DNA from: Clostridiaceae bacterium | GTDB taxonomy: Bacteria > Bacillota > Clostridia > Oscillospirales > Acutalibacteraceae | Assembly: GCA_016297645.1 (NCBI GenBank) | Contig: JAEDGF010000035.1 | Span: 1 to 19,280, forward strand | Length of the DNA: 19,280 nt | Direction of reading: 5' to 3' | Part shown: positions 14,165-19,280 of the stretch, piece after piece | Layout of the letters: every line of letters begins with the position of its first letter | How positions within the stretch are numbered: the stretch's first letter is position 1 | The notes under the pieces: generated by a model | The model's database searches: none | Told to the model about the DNA's origin: nothing | Seen by the model: only the letters and a program-made list of their open reading frames with translations | Made by a program: the position numbers and the translations under genes

Positions 14165-15034
14165 ATGAGCGAAAATATTTCTTCCAACATAAACTGGTTT
14201 CCGGGACACATGGCGCGCACAAGAAGGCTGATAAAAGAAAGCCTTACGCTTGTTGACGCGGTAACAGAGCTGAAAGACGCACGAATTCCGCTTTCAAGCA
14301 CCAACCCGGAATTAAACGAACTCATAGAAAACAAGCCGCGAATAATACTTTTGAATAAGTGCGACCTTGCGGATGAAAAGACGACCAAAGAATGGATATC
14401 GTTCTACGAGTCGCAGGGCTTTTGCTGCCTTGCGGTGGACTGCCGTTCGGGTAAGGGTCTTAATCTGTACCGAAACGCCGTCAACCGCGTCTTAAAAGAG
14501 AAAATAGCCTCCAACGCCGAAAAAGGCATGAGCGGCAAGGCGCTGCGCATTATGGTGGTAGGCATTCCCAACACGGGAAAATCGTCTTTTATAAACCGCA
14601 TGGCAGGCGGCGGAAAAGCAAAGGTAGAGGACAGAGCCGGTGTTACGCGCCACAATAAGTGGTATGTTATCGGCAACGGACTTGAACTCCTCGACACTCC
14701 CGGCGTACTGTGGCCGAAATTCGACGACCCCGATGTCGGCTTCCGTCTTGCCTTTACGGGCGGCATAAAGGACGATATACTCGAAACCGAGGAGTTGGCA
14801 GTGAAGCTGCTCGAAATTTTAGCGCGCGACTATCCGCAAAGGCTCACCGAACGCTATAAGGTAGTCGATTTTGCCGGGATGCCCCCGTATGAGCTTCTCG
14901 AATACATAGGCAGAAAACGCGGAATGCTCATCTCCGGCGGAGAAGTGGACACGCTGCGGGCTGCCACCATGCTCTTTGACGAGCTGAGAGCCGGAAAGCT
15001 CGGGAAAATATCGTTTGAAAGGCCTTTGTTATGA
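14165..15034 (+). CDS. rbgA: Ribosome biogenesis GTPase RbgA (YlqF)
   Basis: A 289-residue circularly permuted GTPase needed for late assembly of the 50S subunit. The motif order is diagnostic: the N-terminal WFPGHMARTRR (11-21), then G4 NKCD (64-67), G5 near CRSGKG (93-98), G1/P-loop GIPNTGKSS (133-141), the G2 threonine in GVTR (161), G3 DTPG (177-180), and a C-terminal RNA-binding helical domain to about 285. Next to rplS and rnhB it sits in its usual Firmicute neighbourhood; RbgA function is linked to 50S assembly, which includes L19. AAGGA is about 10 bases before the ATG. The last 4 bases overlap rnhB (ATGA). Confidence 0.97.
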   Translation: MSENISSNINWFPGHMARTRRLIKESLTLVDAVTELKDARIPLSSTNPELNELIENKPRIILLNKCDLADEKTTKEWISFYESQGFCCLAVDCRSGKGLNLYRNAVNRVLKEKIASNAEKGMSGKALRIMVVGIPNTGKSSFINRMAGGGKAKVEDRAGVTRHNKWYVIGNGLELLDTPGVLWPKFDDPDVGFRLAFTGGIKDDILETEELAVKLLEILARDYPQRLTERYKVVDFAGMPPYELLEYIGRKRGMLISGGEVDTLRAATMLFDELRAGKLGKISFERPLL

Positions 15035-15630
15035 CATACGAATACGAGAATCTTTATAGGTCACAGGGCTTTGCCGCCGTGTGCGGAGTGGACGAAGCAG
15101 GCAGAGGACCGCTTGCGGGCCCCGTTTTTGCGGCTGCCGTGATACTCCCCGACGGGCTTGAAAACATAGGGCTTAACGACTCGAAAAAGCTCACCGAAAA
15201 AAAGCGTGATGCGCTGTTTGACATTATCACCGAAAAAGCCGTCGCGTGGTGCGTCGCGTCCGCCGATGAAAAAGAAATCGACGAGCTGAATATACTCAAC
15301 GCAACCTTTCTCGCCATGAAAAGAGCGGTGGACGGCTTGGCTGTCCGCCCCGACCTCGCGCTGATAGACGGCAACCGCCGCCCCGGCACGGGCATACGGG
15401 AGGAAACTATCGTAAAGGGCGACGCAAAGTCGATATCCATCGCAGCAGCGTCGATTCTCGCCAAGGTGAGCCGTGACAGATATATGCTCGAGCTCGACAA
15501 AAAGTATCCCGAATACTGCTTTGCAAAGCACAAGGGCTACCCCACCGCGCTCCATTACGAGATGATTAAAAAATACGGCGTTTCGCCCGTTCACAGGCTC
15601 TCTTTTCTGAAAACGCTCGACAAACACTGA
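15031..15630 (+). CDS. rnhB: Ribonuclease HII
   Basis: The 199-residue enzyme cuts RNA in RNA/DNA hybrids and removes misincorporated ribonucleotides. The acidic catalytic set is complete: Asp21 and Glu22 in GVDEAGRGPLAGPV, Asp113 in LIDGN and Asp149 in LAKVSRDR. The C-terminal KHKGYPT and SPVHRLSF segments are typical. Its start overlaps the rbgA stop by 4 bases, so translation is likely coupled. It is the last gene of the housekeeping cluster; a hairpin follows. Confidence 0.97.
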   Translation: MTYEYENLYRSQGFAAVCGVDEAGRGPLAGPVFAAAVILPDGLENIGLNDSKKLTEKKRDALFDIITEKAVAWCVASADEKEIDELNILNATFLAMKRAVDGLAVRPDLALIDGNRRPGTGIREETIVKGDAKSISIAAASILAKVSRDRYMLELDKKYPEYCFAKHKGYPTALHYEMIKKYGVSPVHRLSFLKTLDKH

Positions 15631-15640
15631 TGCTCCGTCC

Positions 15641-15677
15641 GCAAATCCGCTGCATTTACGGGCGGGGTTTGCTGTTT
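15641..15677 (+). terminator. Possible terminator after rnhB
   Basis: GCAAATCCGC (15641-15650) can pair with GCGGGGTTTGC (15662-15672) with one bulge. The following T-run is poor (TGTTTAAG), so termination may be weak. Confidence 0.35.
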
Positions 15678-15703
15678 AAGAATATCAAAGTGAGGTACTT
15701 GTC

Positions 15704-17212
15704 ATGAAAAAAGCATTTATAAAACTTGACCGCGACTACACGATATCCCGAATTGACCCCAGAATATACGGGTCGTTCATCGAACACCTCGGCAGAGCCG
15801 TTTACGGCGGAATCTACGAGCCGGGACACCCGTGTGCAGACGAACAGGGCTTCCGCACGGATGTTTTGAAGCTCGTGAAGGATCTCGGCGTTCCCGTTGT
15901 GCGCTATCCCGGCGGAAATTTCGTTTCGGGCTTCAACTGGGAGGACTCCGTCGGCAAGGTATCGGAAAGACCGAAACGACTTGACCTCGCGTGGTTCACC
16001 ACCGAAACAAACGAGGTGGGGCTTCACGAATTTTACGACTGGACAAAGAAGGCGAATTCAGAGGTCATGTACGCCGTCAACCTCGGCACACGCGGTCCGG
16101 AAAACGCCCGTGATGTCGTTGAGTACGCAAACCACCCCTCCGGCACAAGGCTGTCCGACATGAGAATTGCCAACGGCAAAAAAGACCCCATGGGGATAAA
16201 GCTGTGGTGTCTCGGCAACGAAATGGACGGCTCGTGGCAGATAGGTCACAAAACAGCAAAGGAATACGCCCGTACCGCAACGGAAGCGGCAAAGCTCATG
16301 AAATGGGTCGACCCGTCGATAGAGCTTGTCGTGTGCGGCTCCTCCGGGTACACCATGCGCACCTTCGGCGACTGGGAATACGAGGTCTTGTCGGAATGCT
16401 ACGACCATGTCGACTATGTTTCACTGCACCGCTACTACAACAACAAGCGCGGAGACACTCCTTCGTTTCTGGCAAAGAGCATGGAGCTTGAAGAATTCAT
16501 CCGCACGGTAAGTGCGCTGTGCGACGCGGTAAAGGGCAAGAAGCACACAAAAAAGCAGCTCAACCTCTCGTTTGACGAGTGGAATGTGTGGTATCACTCC
16601 GCAGAACAGGACAAAGCGGTTTGGAAAACCGACAAATGGGGACGGGGACTGCCCCTTATCGAGGATGTATACAATTTTGAGGACGCGCTGCTTGTCGGCT
16701 TAATGCTCATTACATTTATAAGAAACGCCGACCGCGTAAAAATCGCCTGCCTTGCGCAGCTCGTTAATGTCATAGCGCCCATAATGACTCGCAGCGGCGG
16801 CAAAAGCTGGGCGCAGACGATATACTTCCCGTTCGCCGAGGCTTCGCGCTGGGGCAGAGGCGTTTCTCTCCGTGCGATCATCGACTCCCCTCTCTACGAC
16901 AGCACCGAGTTTACGGATGTCCCCGTAACGGATGCGGCAGCCGTACTGAACGACGACGGCGGTGTGACGGTTTTCTGCGTCAACAGGGACATGACGGAGC
17001 CTTGCGAATTAAAAATAGACCTGCGCTCCTTCGGCGACCTGCGTTTTGACTTTCACTCCGTCCTGCACAACGATGATATCCACGCCGTGAACACGGAGCT
17101 TGCGCCCGATACCGTGAAGCCGACTCCCGGCAGCGCAGCAGAGATCGACGACGGCTTTGCATCGGTAACTCTGCCTGCTCTGAGCTGGAATGTAATCAGA
17201 TTTTCAAAATAA
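15704..17212 (+). CDS. abfA: Alpha-L-arabinofuranosidase, glycoside hydrolase family 51
   Basis: The 502-residue retaining glycosidase removes terminal alpha-L-arabinofuranose from arabino-oligosaccharides. GH51 motifs are clear: IYGSFIEHLGRAVYGGIYE (21-39), VRYPGGNFVSGFNWED (66-81), the acid/base Glu173 in WCLGNEMDG and the nucleophile Glu292 in SFDEWNVWY. The two glutamates are 119 residues apart, as are Glu175 and Glu294 of Geobacillus AbfA. After the TIM barrel a beta-sandwich domain runs from about 385 to the end. There is no signal peptide, so it acts in the cytoplasm on imported oligosaccharides. GTGAGG is placed before the ATG. Only a poor promoter (TTTACG-17-AAGAAT) is seen, so it may depend on an unseen regulator or on read-through. 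Confidence 0.96.
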   Translation: MKKAFIKLDRDYTISRIDPRIYGSFIEHLGRAVYGGIYEPGHPCADEQGFRTDVLKLVKDLGVPVVRYPGGNFVSGFNWEDSVGKVSERPKRLDLAWFTTETNEVGLHEFYDWTKKANSEVMYAVNLGTRGPENARDVVEYANHPSGTRLSDMRIANGKKDPMGIKLWCLGNEMDGSWQIGHKTAKEYARTATEAAKLMKWVDPSIELVVCGSSGYTMRTFGDWEYEVLSECYDHVDYVSLHRYYNNKRGDTPSFLAKSMELEEFIRTVSALCDAVKGKKHTKKQLNLSFDEWNVWYHSAEQDKAVWKTDKWGRGLPLIEDVYNFEDALLVGLMLITFIRNADRVKIACLAQLVNVIAPIMTRSGGKSWAQTIYFPFAEASRWGRGVSLRAIIDSPLYDSTEFTDVPVTDAAAVLNDDGGVTVFCVNRDMTEPCELKIDLRSFGDLRFDFHSVLHNDDIHAVNTELAPDTVKPTPGSAAEIDDGFASVTLPALSWNVIRFSK

Positions 17213-17276
17213 GCACCGAAACTTATTAAAAACAAACCGTTTTTTGCGATAATTATTCCCTTTTCGGTCAACTGTG

Positions 17277-17305
17277 TTGCCGTGCGGCTCGCCCGGTGAT
17301 AAAAT
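17277..17305 (+). promoter_or_regulatory. Promoter of the GDPD-like gene
   Basis: TTGCCG (17277-17282), a 17-base spacer, then TAAAAT (17300-17305). The predicted start near 17312 is 19 bases before the ATG at 17331. An in-frame GTG at 17274 and an ATG at 17304 lie at or in this promoter and so are not the start. Confidence 0.65.
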
Positions 17306-17330
17306 GAGAAAAAAACGGAGGATATCTTTT

Positions 17331-18107
17331 ATGAACTATCAGCTTTACTATTTCGGAAGAAATCTGCTCCTTTTCTTCTGCGGACTTGCTTTTCTTATCT
17401 CCGGCTCACCCGGAAAAGACAATATCAAAACGATTGCCCACACCGGTTTTTGCACAAAGAACCTTGAAAACACCGAAGCCGCTTTTATCGGTGCCGTCAA
17501 AAACGGCTCCGACGGGATAGAAACCGATGTCCGTTTTACGAAAGACGGTATCCCCGTCACCTGGCACGACTCCGACATTGAGTACACCGACTCAACCCGT
17601 CTTGTCGTAGCAGAGCACACATATGAAGAGCTCGCTGCAAAGCCCATCAAGAACCCGATAAACGGCGAAGAAGCGTACCTGTGCACACTCGAACACTATT
17701 TCGAGATATGCCGCGACAACAACATGATATGCTTTTTGGATCTCAAAGGCGACTACACCGACGAACAGGTGACTGTTGTCATGGAGATGGGCAGACGGAT
17801 ACATTCTCTCGATATGATAATTCCGCAGTCCTCCGATGTCGAAAACATCAAAAAGGTTCGCGCACTCTATCCCGAGCAGCACATCATGCTTACCTACGGC
17901 AGACTTCAATTTGAAGCCGGACTCGATTACACCGTCTGCTTTGACTACAATTTCGATATCGACTGCGACTACACCGTTGCAAACAAGAAGATGATAAAGG
18001 AATTCCACGACAAGGGACTTTTGTTCGGCGTGTTCACCTGCAACACAAAGCTCTCGCAGAGCTATGCCTGCTATCTCGGAGTCGACTACATGGAGTCGGA
18101 TGTGTAA
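17331..18107 (+). CDS. Glycerophosphodiester phosphodiesterase family protein, membrane-anchored
   Basis: 258 residues from the ATG at 17331 (GGAGG 9 bases upstream). An N-terminal hydrophobic segment (about 11-25) suggests a membrane anchor or uncleaved signal; no lipobox is seen. The GDPD fold follows: AHTGF (His37), ENTEAAF (46-52), GIETDV (Glu64, Asp66) and TWHD (His79). The spacings of 27, 2 and 13 residues match those of catalytic His17, Glu44, Asp46 and His59 in the Thermoanaerobacter enzyme. The conserved arginine after the first histidine (HRG) is threonine here (Thr38). Canonical proteins hydrolyse glycerophosphodiesters to glycerol-3-phosphate and an alcohol; the changed residue makes the substrate uncertain. 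The C-terminal GVDYMESD matches the family's usual GVDGIxTD. Confidence 0.85.
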   Translation: MNYQLYYFGRNLLLFFCGLAFLISGSPGKDNIKTIAHTGFCTKNLENTEAAFIGAVKNGSDGIETDVRFTKDGIPVTWHDSDIEYTDSTRLVVAEHTYEELAAKPIKNPINGEEAYLCTLEHYFEICRDNNMICFLDLKGDYTDEQVTVVMEMGRRIHSLDMIIPQSSDVENIKKVRALYPEQHIMLTYGRLQFEAGLDYTVCFDYNFDIDCDYTVANKKMIKEFHDKGLLFGVFTCNTKLSQSYACYLGVDYMESDV

Positions 18108-18134
18108 AAGCACCGAAATTGTAATAGAATAATA

Positions 18135-18163
18135 TTGAACACACTCCTTTCATATGGTACAAT
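18135..18163 (+). promoter_or_regulatory. Promoter of the SecB-like gene
   Basis: TTGAAC (18135-18140), a 17-base spacer, then TACAAT (18158-18163). The predicted start near 18170 leaves a short leader of about 35 bases. The ATG at 18154 is within the spacer and cannot be the start of a transcript made here. Confidence 0.65.
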
Positions 18164-18199
18164 GTAGTTCCGCGAAAATTGTACGATATAAAGGAGTGT
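18141..18199. repeat. 21-bp imperfect inverted repeat joining promoter and ribosome-binding site
   Basis: The left half is ACACTCCTTT (18141-18150), ATAT (18152-18155), G57 and TACAAT (18158-18163). It pairs with the right half, ATTGTA (18178-18183), C84, ATAT (18186-18189) and AAAGGAGTGT (18190-18199). There is one bulge, one G-G mismatch and a 14-base loop. The left arm is the promoter spacer and the -10 box; the right arm contains the ribosome site AAAGGAG. In a read-through RNA the hairpin would hide that site, and the T-rich TTTCTTTT after it could also end transcription. Confidence 0.75.
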
Positions 18200-18204
18200 T
18201 TCTT

Positions 18205-18600
18205 TTGAAAGGCTGCGACCTCAAAACATACAAAATCAAAGACCTGGAACTGTCAACCAATGTCGGCTCCTCGCGCAGAATAGAGCTTACGCACCGCTAT
18301 ACCTATAATGTCAGGTATTCCGAGAAAGACACCTGCATGGGTGAATTTACCGCAGAGGTTACCGACAAGGCTTCTCCCGCCGCAATCAAAATAAAAATCA
18401 CCGTTATCGCCATTTTTGAGATAGACGGCAAGCTGCCGAGGGAAGAAGTACACATCATCACATATAACACCATGTTCCCTTATGTCCAATCGGCAATAAG
18501 CACGGTTACCGCCGCGGCCGGGATACCGCCGGTGATAATTCCGTATATCGACGCATCAAACGGAGAAATACTTCGTCTTGAACTGCCCGATATAGAGTAA
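18205..18600 (+). CDS. SecB-like protein-export chaperone
   Basis: 131 residues from TTG at 18205, chosen because AAAGGAG (18190-18196) is 8 bases upstream and the alternative ATG at 18154 lies inside the promoter. The SecB-like fold is suggested by alternating beta-strands (about 25-80) followed by the diagnostic segment TMFPYVQSAISTVTAAAGIP (89-108), which parallels the FPYAR-x-x-ISD...GGFPPL region of SecB, then PVIIPYID. SecB chaperones hold proteins unfolded for the Sec translocase; SecB-like members also serve some toxin-antitoxin systems, but no toxin is visible here. The usual PVNF ending is not conserved. The next gene starts 16 bases after its stop, so the two are probably co-transcribed. 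Confidence 0.65.
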   Translation: MKGCDLKTYKIKDLELSTNVGSSRRIELTHRYTYNVRYSEKDTCMGEFTAEVTDKASPAAIKIKITVIAIFEIDGKLPREEVHIITYNTMFPYVQSAISTVTAAAGIPPVIIPYIDASNGEILRLELPDIE

Positions 18601-18616
18601 CAATAACGGAGAAGCA

Positions 18617-19280
18617 ATGAAAAAGAAAGATATAATACTGACAATAGTAAAGTGTGCCGTTGCACTTACGCTGTTCGTTTTTGCGATAGTAAACTACGAC
18701 AGCCTTTCGCAGCTCGATGTGAAAGAGCTGCTGTCGTTTACCGATAATCTCGCGTTAATGACGGCGATCGTACTCGACGTATATATTGTAAAATCGCTCG
18801 TGTTCGTCATGCCGGCGTCGCTTATATATGTGGCTGTCGGCGCGGTGCTTCCGACGGCGTATGCGGTTCTTATAAACCTCATAGGAATTTTTCTCGAAGT
18901 AACGGTCACATTTTTTCTCGGGCGTTTTCTCGGGAAGGAGGCCGTTCACAAGCTCCTTTCGAAAAAAGAGGTCGGAAGAAAAATTCTCGAAAAGGATCTC
19001 GGCAGCAAAGCTTCCGTCCTGCTTACCATTCGGGCGGTACCGGCATTCCCGATAGACTTTATAAGCCTGTTTTACGGCGCGTCCGACTGCAAATATCCTA
19101 AGTACGCCGCGCTTTCCGTTTTGGGAATATCGTGGAGAGTCATCCTCTTTACGATCCTCGGCGACGCCGCATTCGCGTGGTTTCCGACAGATAAGATAAT
19201 ACTTGTCGTCATATGCCTTATCCCCGCGGGCGTTATATATACGCTTATAAAAAAGTTCGTCATAGAGCCGAAAAAGAAAG
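18617..19280 (+). CDS. TVP38/TMEM64 (VTT/DedA-superfamily) membrane protein, 3' end cut by window edge
   Basis: 221 codons are open to the window edge. The N-terminal helix (about 6-27), paired helices at about 58-90 and the amphipathic loop about 100-130 are followed by the family signature TIRAVPAFPIDFISLFYGA (Arg139, Pro142, Pro145, Asp147, Gly154), then helices at about 163-185 and 193-212. The signature matches the R-x-x-P-x-F-P-x-D...G pattern of SNARE-associated/VTT proteins, several of which act as lipid scramblases or undecaprenyl-phosphate flippases; this one's substrate is unknown. GGAG lies 5 bases before the ATG. The end KKFVIEPKKK suggests that few residues are missing. Confidence 0.85.
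   Translation, partial: MKKKDIILTIVKCAVALTLFVFAIVNYDSLSQLDVKELLSFTDNLALMTAIVLDVYIVKSLVFVMPASLIYVAVGAVLPTAYAVLINLIGIFLEVTVTFFLGRFLGKEAVHKLLSKKEVGRKILEKDLGSKASVLLTIRAVPAFPIDFISLFYGASDCKYPKYAALSVLGISWRVILFTILGDAAFAWFPTDKIILVVICLIPAGVIYTLIKKFVIEPKKK

Noticed and set aside
17213..17270. Possible terminator after abfA (AAAAAC/GTTTTT and ACCGAAA/TTTCGGT pairings)
   Set aside because: One stem is nearly all A/T, the other has a loop of about 40 bases, and neither is followed by a T-run.
17274..17330. In-frame GTG extension of the GDPD-like gene by 19 codons
   Set aside because: It overlaps the predicted promoter, has no ribosome site, and would put a charged segment before the hydrophobic anchor.
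18154..18204. ATG start adding 17 residues to the SecB-like protein
   Set aside because: It is within the promoter spacer and has no ribosome site, whereas the TTG at 18205 has AAAGGAG at ideal spacing.
1..19280. CRISPR array, insertion sequence, prophage, defence system, tRNA or rRNA
   Set aside because: The intergenic gaps are all under 300 bases, no direct-repeat array or cloverleaf was seen, and no transposase, integrase or nuclease gene other than rnhB is present.

Overview
The window looks like chromosomal DNA from a Clostridia-type Firmicute. The evidence is the classic nine-gene V-type ATPase operon in Enterococcus/Clostridium ntp order, the Firmicute-style rplS-lepB-rbgA-rnhB block, strong GGAGG ribosome sites, TTG/GTG starts and consensus sigma-A-type promoters. 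No genus can be named. No rRNA, tRNA, CRISPR array, insertion sequence or phage gene was seen. The window splits at a divergent intergenic region (10851-11136): everything to its left is on the minus strand and everything to its right is on the plus strand.

Left half (minus strand). A Gfo/Idh/MocA-family oxidoreductase has its own TTGACA-17-TACAAT promoter. It is followed by the V-ATPase operon (about 9650 to 913), driven by TTGACG-17-TATAAT. The order is G/H stalk (ntpF), I, K, E, C, F (ntpG), A, B, D. The membrane rotor subunit K keeps the residues that bind Na+ in Enterococcus hirae NtpK, so the enzyme is predicted to move Na+. An HSL-type alpha/beta-hydrolase starts 16 bases after subunit D, is probably co-transcribed, and runs off the left edge.

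Right half (plus strand). First comes a UlaG-like metallo-beta-lactamase-fold hydrolase. Then rplS follows with its own promoter, a structured leader (candidate L19 autoregulatory leader) and a clean intrinsic terminator. Next is a housekeeping cluster of two non-identical type I signal peptidases, the ribosome-assembly GTPase RbgA and ribonuclease HII; rbgA and rnhB overlap by 4 bases. A cytoplasmic GH51 alpha-L-arabinofuranosidase follows, which implies use of plant arabinan or arabinoxylan oligosaccharides. Last come a membrane-anchored glycerophosphodiester phosphodiesterase-like protein, a SecB-like export chaperone and a VTT/DedA-family membrane protein cut by the right edge.

Most of the window is ordinary core genome. 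The least explained features are a 21-bp inverted repeat that ties the promoter of the SecB-like gene to its ribosome-binding site, the operator-like inverted repeats in the divergent promoter region, and altered active-site residues in the MBL-fold and GDPD-like proteins.
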